A stretch of 62,255 nucleotides of DNA from Pelovirga terrestris (lineage in GTDB: Bacteria > Desulfobacterota > Desulfuromonadia > Desulfuromonadales > Geopsychrobacteraceae): assembly GCF_014773365.1 (NCBI RefSeq), contig NZ_JACWUN010000018.1, positions 1 through 62,255 of the forward strand, written 5' to 3'. Shown one piece after another: positions 15,705 to 27,236 of the stretch; position 1 is the first letter of the stretch, and each line of letters starts with the position of its first letter. The notes under the pieces are model-generated. The model had not been told where the DNA came from, ran no database searches, and worked only from the letters and a program-made list of their open reading frames with translations. Both the position numbers and the translations under genes were made by a program.

Positions 15705-16198
15705 CAGTCCGCCTCCCGCCGACCGGGAATGAGCTGGCGCCAGGAGCGCTCAGTATCAGCAGGAATGCAGCGGGCGGTGATACTGACCCCTGCCTCTTCC
15801 AGCGATTTCAGATCGTCGAGATCTTTCAGAGCGAGAAAAACCGTACAACTGAAACGCGCTTTGCCCGCATCAGCGTGAAGGTTACCGAGGTTCAGCTGCT
15901 GGTAGTTCAAGCCCAGACGATAGGCCTGCAATGCATCAGCCGGAGTGCCGAACAGCAGCAGCACCCGATAGGAATCAAGGGTGCTGGTCAAAAGCAGTTG
16001 AACAGCGTCGGCGACCGTGGCAATTTCAACCCGCATACGGCTTGGAACCGAGGCCTTCATCATCAGTTTTTTCAAGGGATTGGCAGCAAGCACATCATTG
16101 GCAACGACGATACAGTTCGCCTGCACATGGGGAACCCAGGACTCAAGAACCTGCCCGTGAATAAGGCGATTATCAATGCGGGTCAATACCAGATTCAT
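15704..16198 (-). CDS. PTS mannose-family EIIB component
   Basis: The 164-residue cytoplasmic protein accepts phosphate from EIIA on His14, in TRIDNRLIHGQVLESWVPH, and hands it to the sugar. The IVVANDVLAANPLKKLMMKASVPSRMRVEI segment follows the family pattern, as does LNLGNLHADAGKARFSCTVFL. It lies 27 bp behind EIIA and directly before EIIC. Confidence 0.93.
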   Translation of the reverse strand: MNLVLTRIDNRLIHGQVLESWVPHVQANCIVVANDVLAANPLKKLMMKASVPSRMRVEIATVADAVQLLLTSTLDSYRVLLLFGTPADALQAYRLGLNYQQLNLGNLHADAGKARFSCTVFLALKDLDDLKSLEEAGVSITARCIPADTERSWRQLIPGRREAD

Positions 16199-16225
16199 AG
16201 TCCATCCACCGGTTCACCACGAAGG

Positions 16226-16624
16226 CTAACGCAATAGCTCGCTGGGTCGAATGATCGCTGTCCGGGCATATTCTGCAAGCTGGGCAGCCAGATCATTGAT
16301 ATTACAGGTTGAGCGCAGGCCTGCCCCCTTGATCAGCATCGGCAGGTTCACCCCGGTGAGAATTTCAACCTGATCTTCTTCGAGCAGTTCAACACTGATA
16401 TTGGTCGGCGTGCCGCCAAAAATATCGGTCAATATCAATACCCCATCACCATCACGTCCCACCCGCCTGAAAGCCTCAAAGAGCTGATCCCGGGCCGTAT
16501 CAACTGCCGTGTCAGGTTCAATGTTGATCGTAGCCACGGCACTCAGTGGACCTAAAATCATTTCTGCCGCCCGGCATAGCTCGGCGGCCATGCGAGAGTG
16601 GGTAACGACCAGGATACCAATCAT
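16226..16624 (-). CDS. PTS mannose-family EIIA component
   Basis: The 132-residue cytoplasmic protein begins MIGILVVTHSRMAAELCRAAEMILG with the phospho-acceptor His9. VLILTDIFGGTPTNISVELL and VEILTGVNLPMLIKG complete the EIIA-Man fold. It receives phosphate from HPr. It follows rapZ by three bases. In relatives that lack a sugar permease, this subunit is thought to be regulatory. Confidence 0.95.
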   Translation of the reverse strand: MIGILVVTHSRMAAELCRAAEMILGPLSAVATINIEPDTAVDTARDQLFEAFRRVGRDGDGVLILTDIFGGTPTNISVELLEEDQVEILTGVNLPMLIKGAGLRSTCNINDLAAQLAEYARTAIIRPSELLR

Positions 16625-16627
16625 TTG

Positions 16628-17488
16628 TCACCCCTTGGCAACATCGCGATGACTGTGCTGGACCATCACATCGGCAACGGGAAAATGGCGGTACAGATCT
16701 TCCACAATCGACACACTGCGGTGACGGCCCCCGGTGCAGCCGATACCGATGGTCAGATAGCTTTTTCCTTCCTTGCGATAGTGCGGCAGCAAAAACATCA
16801 ACATCCGATCAAGGTGATAGCGAAAATTACGGGCTTCCGGCTGGGACAGGACATAATCACGCACCCGTTGATCCAAGCCGGTCAAGGGTTGTAACTCAGG
16901 GATATAATGCGGGTTCGGCAAAAAACGCACATCAAACACCAGATCGGCAGCCAGGGGCAACCCATAGCGGTAGCCGAAGGACTCAATGTTGATAATCAAG
17001 CGCGCCGACTGATCCGTGCCGACAAATTCCAGGACCAGATCACGCAACTGGCGAACATTCAGATTACTGCTGTCAATGACCCTGCTGGCAGCATCACGCA
17101 ACAGTTTCAGTTGGCGACGTTCATTTTCGACCCCCTGCTGTACGGTGCCGGCCTGGGCCAGAGGATGGGTGCGGCGGGTTTCCGAATAACGCCGCAACAA
17201 CTCATCATCGTTCGCTTCAAAGAAGAGGATCTCAACCTGATGCCCGGCAGTGCGCAACCGTTCGAAGGTGCCGGCATGATCGACCAGAAAGGTGCGATTG
17301 CGGACATCGATAACAACGGCGATATCTGTTTGCTGACACAGCTCCAGGCGCGCCCGCTCCATAAAATCAGGGAGCATCACCAGCGGCAGGTTGTCGACGA
17401 CAAAGAAACCCTGATCTTCCAACGCCCGCGCTGCGGTAGATTTGCCGGATCCGGAGAGACCGGTGATGACAATCAGGCGATTGTTCAT
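16628..17488 (-). CDS. rapZ: RapZ-type nucleotide-binding RNase adapter
   Basis: The 286-residue protein has a P-loop, ITGLSGSGKSTAARALEDQGFFVVDNLP, at the N-terminus and the C-terminal domain block LTIGIGCTGGRHRSVSIVEDL. In Enterobacteria RapZ binds GlmZ/GlmY RNAs and tunes glucosamine-6-phosphate synthase; that role is not shown here. It overlaps hprK by ATGA and precedes EIIA by three bases. This PTS/rpoN-linked position is conserved in many proteobacteria. Confidence 0.95.
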   Translation of the reverse strand: MNNRLIVITGLSGSGKSTAARALEDQGFFVVDNLPLVMLPDFMERARLELCQQTDIAVVIDVRNRTFLVDHAGTFERLRTAGHQVEILFFEANDDELLRRYSETRRTHPLAQAGTVQQGVENERRQLKLLRDAASRVIDSSNLNVRQLRDLVLEFVGTDQSARLIINIESFGYRYGLPLAADLVFDVRFLPNPHYIPELQPLTGLDQRVRDYVLSQPEARNFRYHLDRMLMFLLPHYRKEGKSYLTIGIGCTGGRHRSVSIVEDLYRHFPVADVMVQHSHRDVAKG

Positions 17489-18459
17489 TCGAGGTTCTCG
17501 CCGATGATAGAGTGAGCATGAAGATGGGCAGCTTCTGCCATTCGCTTCTCCAGCAGACCCTGAAACTCGCGCGCGCTGTGATAACCCATCTCTTTAAGCA
17601 GCTGGTTGCGCGCCGCTACCTCTACAATCGTACCAATATTTCGACCCGGAGCCACCGGAATCCGGACATAGGGCAATTCTACCCCATGGAGCTGGTAGGT
17701 AGTTTCATCAAGTCCGTGGCGATCGCAATCTTTATCATCCCCCCATTTGACCAGTTCCACCACCAGATCAATTTTTTTGCGTTCCCGCACCGAAGATACC
17801 CCGAACAGGTGTTTGATATTCAGGATCCCCAGGCCGCGGATCTCCATGTGGTAATGAAGCAGGTCCATCCCTTCGCCAAAAATGACCGACGGCAGTTTGA
17901 AGCGTACACGGATGACATCATCAGCCACCAGCCGATAACCGCGCAGCACCAGTTCCAGCGCACACTCACTTTTACCAATACCACTCTTGCCCTGAATCAG
18001 CACACCAATACCGAGCACATCAACCAGAACGCCGTGCAGGGTTGAGGTTGGAAGCAAACGTTCTTCCAGAAACCGGGTCAACAACGAGATAAAATCGGAA
18101 CTGAGCAGCCGGGTTCTAAGCAGCGGTGTGCCAAAGCTTTCGGCCTGTTCAACAAGAAATTTGGGGATCGGCTGGTTTTTCGTGACGATCAGACAACAGA
18201 CACGTCGCTGACACAGTTCACGCATTCGCTTTTCAGCCTCATCAGCAGGCATGTTGGCCAGGAAACTCAGTTCCGTCGAACCCAGCACCTGGATGCGGTC
18301 AGGATGCAGGCTGTCGCCAAAACCAGCCAGTGCCAGGCCGGGCTTCTGGATGCGCGGCAAAGAAATCAGAGTCTCCAGACCTGGCGCACCGGCCAGCAAC
18401 TCCAGATCAAGGCCGGCTTCCTTTTCTTCGAGGATATCCCTGATGCTTAATGTTTGCAT
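17485..18459 (-). CDS. hprK: HPr kinase/phosphorylase
   Basis: The 324-residue bifunctional enzyme phosphorylates HPr at Ser46 and removes that phosphate. The P-loop is GVLIQGKSGIGKSECALELVLRGYRLVADD. The family signature lies in LLHYHMEIRGLGILNIKHLFG, and the later part contains PVAPGRNIGTIVEVAARNQLLK. The N-terminal domain of about 130 residues is present, so it is the full-length form. It overlaps rapZ and lies 79 bp behind ptsN. Confidence 0.96.
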   Translation of the reverse strand: MQTLSIRDILEEKEAGLDLELLAGAPGLETLISLPRIQKPGLALAGFGDSLHPDRIQVLGSTELSFLANMPADEAEKRMRELCQRRVCCLIVTKNQPIPKFLVEQAESFGTPLLRTRLLSSDFISLLTRFLEERLLPTSTLHGVLVDVLGIGVLIQGKSGIGKSECALELVLRGYRLVADDVIRVRFKLPSVIFGEGMDLLHYHMEIRGLGILNIKHLFGVSSVRERKKIDLVVELVKWGDDKDCDRHGLDETTYQLHGVELPYVRIPVAPGRNIGTIVEVAARNQLLKEMGYHSAREFQGLLEKRMAEAAHLHAHSIIGENLE

Positions 18460-18538
18460 GGCATCAACACCTGATCAGCTGCCCCTGCAGCAGCCGTCAT
18501 CACCGGATCCGACATTGAGGTCCTGTCGATCCCAGAGG

Positions 18539-19003
18539 TTACGGGGAAGTTTCGTTGGCAAGAATAATCTGATAAATCGCTGCAGCGTCCTTGGCAGCGA
18601 GCAACTGCTTACGAATATTGACATCTTTTAACAGCTTGGAAATGCGCGCCAGGGTTTTAAGATGAACGCCAACGGCTCCTTCAGGGGCAATCAACAGAAA
18701 AAACAGTTGCGCCAACTGGCCATCCATCGACTCAAAATCAACCCCCTTGGTGCTACGGGCAAAGACCAGCTGCAGCTCTCCAAGTTTGGCAATTTTTCCG
18801 TGGGGAATAGCGACACCATCTCCGATACCGGTACTACCGAGCTTCTCGCGCTCATGCAGCACCTCAAGAACCCTGTTGCGGTCCAGTTCCGGAACCAGGG
18901 CTACCAGGGTATCAGTCAACTCAGCAAGTACCTCCTTTTTGTCGGTAGCGCTAAGTTCGCTGATGATGGCCTGTGGATTCAATAGTTCCGAAATTTTCAT
19001 CAT
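18539..19003 (-). CDS. ptsN: PTS nitrogen-regulatory EIIA (PtsN)
   Basis: The 154-residue protein is an EIIA of the fructose/Ntr class. The phospho-acceptor His68 is in GDGVAIPHGKIAKL, and REKLGSTGIGDG precedes it. PtsN does not carry sugar phosphate but regulates targets such as potassium uptake in other bacteria. Two ATG codons stand in tandem at the start with no strong ribosome site. It lies between hpf and hprK, as in the conserved rpoN cluster. Confidence 0.95.
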   Translation of the reverse strand: MMKISELLNPQAIISELSATDKKEVLAELTDTLVALVPELDRNRVLEVLHEREKLGSTGIGDGVAIPHGKIAKLGELQLVFARSTKGVDFESMDGQLAQLFFLLIAPEGAVGVHLKTLARISKLLKDVNIRKQLLAAKDAAAIYQIILANETSP

Positions 19004-19078
19004 TCTTATCTTTATCGCTCAAAAAGAAGACCAACTGTCGGGGCCGACGCACGATCGTGCGCCAACCCCGCGATCATG

Positions 19079-19627
19079 CTATTTTCCGTGTGGAACAATC
19101 AGACCATAATTACCATCTTTACGCCGATAAACAACATTCATCTCTTCGGAACGGTCATCGGTGAAAACCAGAAACTCTTTGTCGAGCAGATCCATCTGCA
19201 TCACTGCCTCTTCAACCGACATCGGCTTGATAAAAAATGAATTGCTGCGGATGATTTCGGGCTCATTGTGTCCTTCATCAAAACTAGGGGCAGAATAAAC
19301 GGTTTTTTCAATGCGCCGTTGAACCCCTTCACTGCCCTTGTGGTTTTTCAGTTTTTCCTTGTAGCGTTTGAGCTGACGCTCAATCTTGTCTACCATCAGA
19401 TCAATAGCTGCATACATATCATCTTTTTCTTCAGCACTCTTCATGGTCAGCCCTTTGGCAACCATTGTCACCTCAGCGCGCTGATTAATCTTTTTCTGCA
19501 CCGAAAGCACCACCTGGGCATCAATCGGCTCATCAATGTACTTTTTGACCCGCGCCAGCTTTTCTTCCACGTAGTCACGCAGGGGATCACTGCTCTCCAT
19601 GTGTCTAAAAGTTACCGCAATTTGCAT
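19079..19627 (-). CDS. hpf: Long-form ribosome hibernation-promoting factor
   Basis: The 182-residue protein has the HPF/RaiA domain at the N-terminus (MQIAVTFRHMESSDPLRDYVEEKL) and the C-terminal dimerisation domain (IIRSNSFFIKPMSVEEAVMQMDLLDKEFLVFTDDRSEEMNVVYRRKDGNYGLI). Long HPF dimerises 70S ribosomes to inactive 100S particles. ATG 19627 has GAGGAGG upstream; a longer frame start 11 codons earlier does not. It follows rpoN. Confidence 0.95.
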   Translation of the reverse strand: MQIAVTFRHMESSDPLRDYVEEKLARVKKYIDEPIDAQVVLSVQKKINQRAEVTMVAKGLTMKSAEEKDDMYAAIDLMVDKIERQLKRYKEKLKNHKGSEGVQRRIEKTVYSAPSFDEGHNEPEIIRSNSFFIKPMSVEEAVMQMDLLDKEFLVFTDDRSEEMNVVYRRKDGNYGLIVPHGK

Positions 19628-19740
19628 AAAGAACCTCCTCATTGCCGAGGGCTCTTCCATAGAGCCTCGTTTGCACTAGATTATAGCGCAATTATAAAAA
19701 TTGCGCTGAAAGAGTCTGCCCATCAGCACCCGGCGATACG

Positions 19741-21204
19741 TTAAAACAGACGTTTGCGTTCCGTTGACGAGCCGATACCGAGCATTTCCCGATACTTGGT
19801 GACTGTCCGTCGGGCAATATCGATTTCCTGTTGCTGGAGCAGATCGACGATTTTCTGATCAGACAGGGGTTTTTTCGGATTTTCAGCAGCGACGATGTCC
19901 CTGATCTTGCTTTTAACGCTTTCCGAGGCGACCGCATCACCATCGCTGGTGTTGATGCCGCTGTTAAAAAAGAATTTTAATTCGAACAGCCCCTGTGGGG
20001 TCTGGACATATTTATTGGTCGTCACCCGACTAACAGTGGACTCGTGCATCTGGATATCTTCAGCCACATCGCGCAATACCATGGGCTTGAGATACTCTAT
20101 ACCTTTATCGAAAAAATCGCGCTGGAATTTGACGATACTCTGAGTCACCTTGTAAATCGTGCGCTGACGCTGATGGATGCTCTTGATCAGCCACACGGCA
20201 CTGCGCATTTTATCCTGGATATAGTCGCCGGTCTGTTTATCAATTCCCTTCGATTCCATCAGGGCATTGCGATAAAAAGCGCTGATACGCAGGTTCGGCA
20301 GTCCTTCATCGTTCTGGGTAACGACATAATCATCACCAAGCTTGTGGATATAGATGTCAGGCACAATATAGTGTGCTTCTTCGTCGTTATAAGCACTGCC
20401 GGGACGCGGGTCAAGCTCAGATATCAGCTTGGTTGCAGCAAAAACTTCCTCAACCGGAAGTTTTAACGCCTTGGCAATCTGGGGGTACTTACGTGCTCCA
20501 AGCTCATCGATAAAATCACGTAATAACACTGCGGCCAGGGAGTCAGACAGCTCCAGGCGATCAAGTTGCAACAGCAGGCACTCCTGCAGATTGCGGCAGG
20601 CAACTCCTGGCGGGTCATAGGCCTGCACCCGTTGCAGGGCCGCTTGATAAACGGCAAGGTCAACCCCGGCTTGCTCGGCAAGCTCTTCCAGCGGGGTTTG
20701 CAGGTACCCGGCATCATCGAGGTTGCCGATAATATCTACGGCGGCATGATGTTCCGGCGCGGGGAGGGTTGAGAGGCCGAGCTGCCACAACAGATGGTCA
20801 CTGAGGCGACGTGGCTGGGTCATGAGGCTTTCAAACGAAGGACGATCTTCCTGTTCTTCGTAGTTATCACGGGCATCATTGCTGCTACTGTTGAGGCTGT
20901 AACCCTCCAGATAGGTCTGCCAGTCGATGTCACCGACCCCATCCATTTCCCCGGAGAGCTCTTGTTCCGGCGACGACTCCGGCGTTGGCGTGACTTCATC
21001 CTCGACCCCGGTGCGGAGCGCTTCTTCCTTCTCCTCCTGGTGATCAATCCCCTCTTCCAGAACCGGATTTTCCGCAAGTTCCTCAGAAATTGCATCCACC
21101 AATTCCAGTCGTGACAGCTGCAGCAACTTGATCGCCTGCTGCAGCTGGGGGGTCATCACCAGTTGCTGGCTGAGTTTTACCTGAAGTCGAAGATCGAGTG
21201 CCAT
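19741..21204 (-). CDS. rpoN: RNA polymerase sigma-54 factor
   Basis: The 487-residue protein has the activator-interacting region I (LRLQVKLSQQLVMTPQLQQAIKLLQLSRLEL), an acidic linker, the core-binding region, and the C-terminal RpoN box ARRTVTKYRE in DIARRTVTKYREMLGI. The helix-turn-helix MHESTVSRVTTNKYVQTPQGLFELK is also clear. It recognises TGGCAC/TTGCW promoters such as the one at 2661-2677 in this window. AAGGAA precedes the ATG. It lies between lptB and hpf. Confidence 0.98.
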   Translation of the reverse strand: MALDLRLQVKLSQQLVMTPQLQQAIKLLQLSRLELVDAISEELAENPVLEEGIDHQEEKEEALRTGVEDEVTPTPESSPEQELSGEMDGVGDIDWQTYLEGYSLNSSSNDARDNYEEQEDRPSFESLMTQPRRLSDHLLWQLGLSTLPAPEHHAAVDIIGNLDDAGYLQTPLEELAEQAGVDLAVYQAALQRVQAYDPPGVACRNLQECLLLQLDRLELSDSLAAVLLRDFIDELGARKYPQIAKALKLPVEEVFAATKLISELDPRPGSAYNDEEAHYIVPDIYIHKLGDDYVVTQNDEGLPNLRISAFYRNALMESKGIDKQTGDYIQDKMRSAVWLIKSIHQRQRTIYKVTQSIVKFQRDFFDKGIEYLKPMVLRDVAEDIQMHESTVSRVTTNKYVQTPQGLFELKFFFNSGINTSDGDAVASESVKSKIRDIVAAENPKKPLSDQKIVDLLQQQEIDIARRTVTKYREMLGIGSSTERKRLF

Positions 21205-21265
21205 GGTTCCTTTTTAGTCCAAAGCTGATGGTTTTGCAAATCGGATCCGGCAACGCCGGAACAGA

Positions 21266-21991
21266 TCATAAGGTAAACTTTTCTCCCAGATAGATCGCAC
21301 GAGCTTCCGGGCTCGCCGCAATCTGTTCGGGTGTTCCGTACTCCAGCACCCGCCCCTGATTAAGGATATAACCGCGATCGCATACGCCGAGGGTTTCGCG
21401 CACATTATGGTCCGAAATAAGAATACCGATACCCCGACTTTTAAGATCAGAAATAATATGTTGAATGTCGATTACCGCGATCGGGTCAATACCGGCAAAA
21501 GGCTCATCCAGAAGCAAGAAGGCCGGTTTCAGGACCAGCGACCGGGCAATTTCCACCCGTCGGCGTTCGCCACCGGAGAGAGCGTAACCTTTCGAATCGC
21601 GGATATGGGCAATATTCAGATCGGCCAGTAACTGCTCTAACCGCTGTTGCTGCTCGGACTTATTCAACGGCAGGGTTTCTATAATTGCCAGCAGGTTTTC
21701 AGCAACCGTCAGCTTGCGAAAGACGGAAGGTTCCTGTGGCAGATAAGAGATCCCCGCCCGGGCTCGTTGATACATGGGCATCGCCGTCAACTCGGTCTGA
21801 TCGAGAAAAATCTGTCCCTGATCCGGCGTTGCCAGCCCGACCACCATATAAAAGCTGGTGGTTTTACCGGCGCCATTGGGCCCAAGCAGGCCGATCACTT
21901 CACCAGAACTGACGGCCAGGTCGACCCCGGCTACCACTTCACGACCAGCGTAGGATTTATGCAAGTCAGTGGCGCGCAGCGTTCGTTTCAC
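21266..21991 (-). CDS. lptB: LPS export ABC transporter ATP-binding protein
   Basis: The 241-residue ATPase powers lipopolysaccharide extraction from the inner membrane through LptFG. Walker A is [19 protein letters not shown], the signature is [16 protein letters not shown], and Walker B is [13 protein letters not shown]. The GTG start overlaps the lptA stop (GTGA). LptFG genes are not in the window. Confidence 0.97.
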   Translation of the reverse strand: MKRTLRATDLHKSYAGREVVAGVDLAVSSGEVIGLLGPNGAGKTTSFYMVVGLATPDQGQIFLDQTELTAMPMYQRARAGISYLPQEPSVFRKLTVAENLLAIIETLPLNKSEQQQRLEQLLADLNIAHIRDSKGYALSGGERRRVEIARSLVLKPAFLLLDEPFAGIDPIAVIDIQHIISDLKSRGIGILISDHNVRETLGVCDRGYILNQGRVLEYGTPEQIAASPEARAIYLGEKFTL

Positions 21992-22485
21992 GGTGACTCC
22001 GGTTTCTTTTCCGGCAGGATGACGGCCCGCACTCGCCCGCTGTCCGTACTTCGGACAAGGCTACGATTTTGACCGATAAACAGGGTAATTTCATCGCCGG
22101 CAATGCGATTCTCACCCTGCACCACCTCGGCATTGCCGGATAAAATCAAGGTGTCCGCCGCCCGATCAAAAACGGCTTGGTTACCACGGGCATGACGCAA
22201 TGGCTCTTCAATGCGCACACGACCTATGGCTTCAACGCGGCTGACGTCATTCTGGCCGTCAAAAATCACCGTCAGTTGATCGGTATAGAGGGTCATTTCC
22301 CCCTGCTGGGCAACAACATCGCCGCTGAATACCGATTTCTGCTCTTGCTGAAAAACTTCAAGCTGGTTTGAGGTGATCTCCAGCGGCTGACCAGAGTCCG
22401 CCGCAGCAAAAAAATCAACGGCCCCGGCGGTTAATGTCCAGGCAAAGACCAATAGCAGCAGACAATGAAGGATCAGATCAATTCT
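21988..22485 (-). CDS. lptA: Periplasmic LPS transport protein LptA
   Basis: The protein of about 165 residues has an N-terminal hydrophobic export signal ([20 protein letters not shown]) and then the OstA/LptA beta-jellyroll repeats: [39 protein letters not shown] and the later [27 protein letters not shown]. It forms the periplasmic bridge between LptC and LptD. GTG 22485 is preferred because AGGAG lies just upstream and it overlaps the lptC stop by eight bases; a longer frame exists without such a site. Confidence 0.92.
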   Translation of the reverse strand, partial: RIDLILHCLLLLVFAWTLTAGAVDFFAAADSGQPLEITSNQLEVFQQEQKSVFSGDVVAQQGEMTLYTDQLTVIFDGQNDVSRVEAIGRVRIEEPLRHARGNQAVFDRAADTLILSGNAEVVQGENRIAGDEITLFIGQNRSLVRSTDSGRVRAVILPEKKPESP

Positions 22486-23056
22486 CACCTGAGTTCTCCT
22501 GTGGTTCCGGCAACAGCAGCATTCTGACATCTTTTTTTACCAGCATGGTGTTTTTTTGAAGATCAATCACCAGACCAACGCCGGTTAATTCCATCCTTGG
22601 TGCCTGATAATGGATCGGCGCTGCGGTTGACAATAGTCGCTGCTGATCCTGATAGCGCAGCGTTTCGGTCTGCAACCGTTCGCCACCTTCGCCGACAATG
22701 ACAACGCCCCCCCAGACATCCACCTGACGGGTATCTTCCTGCAACTCGCCATGGTCAGCAGTCAGGCCCAGATCGCCAAAAGCTCCGGCCTCATAAAAAG
22801 TCAGCTGGACCGGCGTCAACCGGACCAGATTGCCGGCGCGCAGATACTCAGCACGATCGGCTACCAGGGTCCAGCGTTTACGTCCATCCTGGGTTTCTGT
22901 GTAGTTGAGATGATCTAACGCCAGATCAATCTCCGGAGACAGGGCTTCAAGGACCTCCTGCAGCGGCGCCTGTTGCAGGTGACGCCACACCACCAGGCCG
23001 AGCAGAATAACCGCCAGCAGAATCAGCAATGCCAGAATTCGGCGCACAGTCAACAT
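22478..23056 (-). CDS. lptC: LPS export protein LptC
   Basis: The 192-residue protein has one N-terminal membrane anchor (ILALLILLAVILLGLVVW) and a periplasmic LptC domain with the pattern WTLVADRAEYLRAGNLVRLTPVQLTFYEAG and LTADHGELQEDTRQVDVWGGVVI. It hands LPS from LptBFG to LptA. It lies between kdsC and lptA in the usual order. Confidence 0.92.
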   Translation of the reverse strand: MLTVRRILALLILLAVILLGLVVWRHLQQAPLQEVLEALSPEIDLALDHLNYTETQDGRKRWTLVADRAEYLRAGNLVRLTPVQLTFYEAGAFGDLGLTADHGELQEDTRQVDVWGGVVIVGEGGERLQTETLRYQDQQRLLSTAAPIHYQAPRMELTGVGLVIDLQKNTMLVKKDVRMLLLPEPQENSGEN

Positions 23057-23093
23057 GACTGCGCCACCTGCTGATTATGGCACACCGAGTGAC

Positions 23094-23612
23094 TCACGGG
23101 GAAAAATAACGCGTCGTCTGCTCGGTCCACTGACCGCTGCCCTGCAGCAGCAGATCGCAGATTTCCCTGACCGCACCGCGACCTCCGCAGCGCCGGGTGA
23201 CATAATCAACCTGCTCGGCCATTTGCGGAACGGCATCGGCAACGGTTGCGCTGAAACCAACACGACGGAGGATCGGCAGATCAATCAGGTCATCGCCGAC
23301 ATAGGCAACCTGATGATCCGCCAAGCCGGTCTGCTTGAGAATATCCAGATAGGGTTCGAGCTTAACCTTCGCTCCCTGATACAGAATAGTAATTCCCAAT
23401 TCCTGGGCGCGGCGGCTGACAATGGCGGAGGTACGGCCGGTGATAATTCCAACCTGAAACCCGGCCCGCTGCAACATCTTCAAGCCGTGACCATCCTTGA
23501 CATCAAAGGCTTTCAGCTCATTTCCCTGCTGATCATAAATAATGCGCCCATCGGTCATGACTCCATCGACATCCAGTAATAAAAGGTTGATGGCGGCAAG
23601 CTTTTCCTTCAT
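23094..23612 (-). CDS. kdsC: KDO-8-phosphate phosphatase
   Basis: The ~172-residue HAD phosphatase removes phosphate from KDO-8-phosphate. Motif I is LLLLDVDGVMTDGRI, followed by ELKAFDVKDGHGLKMLQ, the Thr motif GIITGRTSA, and the C-terminal acidic motif VAYVGDDLIDLPIL. ATG 23612 has GGAGG five bases before it; ATG codons at 23627 and 23624 overlap the kdsD stop and remain possible. Confidence 0.95.
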   Translation of the reverse strand: MKEKLAAINLLLLDVDGVMTDGRIIYDQQGNELKAFDVKDGHGLKMLQRAGFQVGIITGRTSAIVSRRAQELGITILYQGAKVKLEPYLDILKQTGLADHQVAYVGDDLIDLPILRRVGFSATVADAVPQMAEQVDYVTRRCGGRGAVREICDLLLQGSGQWTEQTTRYFSP

Positions 23613-23623
23613 CTCGACCTCCA

Positions 23624-24586
23624 TCATACCACCCCGGCGCGCAGCAGATCGTGGAGATGAATGATACCAATCGGCACCTGACTCTGTTCGTCTTCAAAAA
23701 CAAAGAGGGAGGTGATGGCATGTTGCTCCATGATCTGAAGCGCTTTGGCTGCCAGATTGCGGCGTAGAATCCGTTTGGGGGAAGTCGACATGGCAGCAGC
23801 AATAGGCAACTGCAGGGTCTCCAGCCCGCGCTCCATCATCCGCCGCAGATCGCCGTCGGTAAATACTCCGAGCAGTAAACCAGCAGCATCGATAACCCCG
23901 GTCACTCCGAGCTTTTTGCTGGTAATCTCAAACAGGGCGTCACGCAACAAGGTGTCCGGTGACACCAGGGGGATGTCACCGCCCTTGTGCATCAGATCCT
24001 CCACCCGCAGCAGCAGCTTTTTACCCAGCGCCCCACCGGGGTGGAACATGGCAAAATCTTCCGCCCTGAATCCCCGCTCATTGAGCAGGACCACCGCCAG
24101 GGCATCCCCCATAGCCAGCGTGGCGGTAGTACTTGCGGTCGGAGCCAACCCCAAGGGGCAGGCTTCTTCAGCAACACTGACATCAAGATGAACATCACCG
24201 GCAATCCCCAAGGTGCTGGTCGGCCTGCCCGACATGGCAATCAGGGGCAGCCCCATGCGCTTGATCACCGGCAGGATGCGACAGATCTCCTCGGTTTCAC
24301 CGGAATAGGAGACGGCAATCACTACATCGCCACGCGATAACATCCCCAGATCACCATGAATTCCCTCGGCCGGGTGAAGAAAAAAGGTCGGTGTGCCGGT
24401 CGAGGCCATGGTGGCAGCGATCTTGTGACAGATCAGCCCGGACTTGCCCATGCCGGTTACGACAACCTTGCCCTCGCAGGCCAGAAGGATCTTGATCGCC
24501 TTGACAAAGTCTTCGTTCAACCGTTCTTTTAAGGCATGGACGGCATCGGCCTCAATCTGCAACACCTGACGGGCTATTTCCAGCAT
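23624..24586 (-). CDS. kdsD: Arabinose-5-phosphate isomerase (KpsF/GutQ/KdsD family)
   Basis: The 320-residue enzyme interconverts ribulose-5-phosphate and arabinose-5-phosphate, the first KDO step. A SIS domain covers residues 30-170 (VVVTGMGKSGLICHKIAATMASTGTPTFFLHPAEGIHGDLGML and AVSYSGETEE). Two CBS domains fill the C-terminal third. Its ATG directly follows the kdsA stop codon. Confidence 0.96.
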   Translation of the reverse strand: MLEIARQVLQIEADAVHALKERLNEDFVKAIKILLACEGKVVVTGMGKSGLICHKIAATMASTGTPTFFLHPAEGIHGDLGMLSRGDVVIAVSYSGETEEICRILPVIKRMGLPLIAMSGRPTSTLGIAGDVHLDVSVAEEACPLGLAPTASTTATLAMGDALAVVLLNERGFRAEDFAMFHPGGALGKKLLLRVEDLMHKGGDIPLVSPDTLLRDALFEITSKKLGVTGVIDAAGLLLGVFTDGDLRRMMERGLETLQLPIAAAMSTSPKRILRRNLAAKALQIMEQHAITSLFVFEDEQSQVPIGIIHLHDLLRAGVV

Positions 24587-25426
24587 CTATTTATCACCTT
24601 GAGTTAGAGAGTCCTTGACCACGTCATCGATGGCCAACATCTGTTTTAACATTGTTTCGACCTGTGCCAACGGCAGAGAATTGGCGCCATCACACAGGGC
24701 CTGGTCGGGATTTTCATGTACCTCCCAGAACAGTCCGTCGATGCCGGTCGCTACCGCTGCCCGCGATAAGGCCCCAACAAACTGTCGCTGACCACCGGAG
24801 GAACCACCGGCACCACCAGGCAGTTGCACCGAGTGGGTCGCGTCAAAAATTACCGGGTAGCCCAACTGGCGCATGATCACCAGGGCGCGCATATCGCTGA
24901 CCAGATTGTTGTAGCCGAAGGTCGCACCCCGCTCGGTCAGCAGAATCTGCCGATTCCCGGTTGAGACAACCTTGTTGACACCATGTTCCATGTCCCAGGG
25001 TGCAAGGAACTGCCCCTTTTTGATATTGATCGGTTTGCCCGTCTTCCCTGCTGCCACCAGCAAGTCGGTCTGGCGGCATAAAAAGGCCGGAATTTGTAAC
25101 ACATCGAGCACTTCTGCCGCCGCGTCAATCTGGCTGATATCATGGATATCTGAGAGGATCGGCAGCTCAAACTCCCGTTTGACCCGCGCCAGGATCCGCA
25201 ATCCATGATCCATGCCCAAACCACGAAAGGAGGTCACCGCGGTGCGGTTGGCCTTGTCGTAAGAGGCCTTGAACACCAGTTCGCACCCAAGCCGGGTGGT
25301 GATGTCTTTCAGGCCCGAGGCAATACGTAAGGTCAGATCTTCGTTTTCAATGGCACAGGGGCCGGCAATAAGAACAAAAGGCTTATTACCGCCAAAACGT
25401 GTGCCGCCTACTGCAACCTGCTCCAT
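24587..25426 (-). CDS. kdsA: KDO-8-phosphate synthase
   Basis: The 279-residue barrel enzyme condenses phosphoenolpyruvate with arabinose-5-phosphate. Landmarks are FVLIAGPCAIENEDLTLRIA, the substrate site VFKASYDKANRTAVTSFRG, KKGQFLAPWDM, and DATHSVQLPG. It begins four bases after pyrG and runs directly into kdsD. Confidence 0.97.
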   Translation of the reverse strand: MEQVAVGGTRFGGNKPFVLIAGPCAIENEDLTLRIASGLKDITTRLGCELVFKASYDKANRTAVTSFRGLGMDHGLRILARVKREFELPILSDIHDISQIDAAAEVLDVLQIPAFLCRQTDLLVAAGKTGKPINIKKGQFLAPWDMEHGVNKVVSTGNRQILLTERGATFGYNNLVSDMRALVIMRQLGYPVIFDATHSVQLPGGAGGSSGGQRQFVGALSRAAVATGIDGLFWEVHENPDQALCDGANSLPLAQVETMLKQMLAIDDVVKDSLTQGDK

Positions 25427-25430
25427 TATG

Positions 25431-27071
<1,641 letters not shown>

Positions 27072-27236
27072 TTACACCAAAGGCGTGATTCTACACACAA
27101 ACAGAACCGAAAGAAACCCTGAACTGTAAAAATGAATCAGCCCTGGTATAAAAAGTAACCAGCTGTTTTAATTCTTTTTTTGTAACCATTCAGCTATGGC
27201 CTTGCGCAGGGTCGGGGGTCCTGTGGCAAGGGTGTT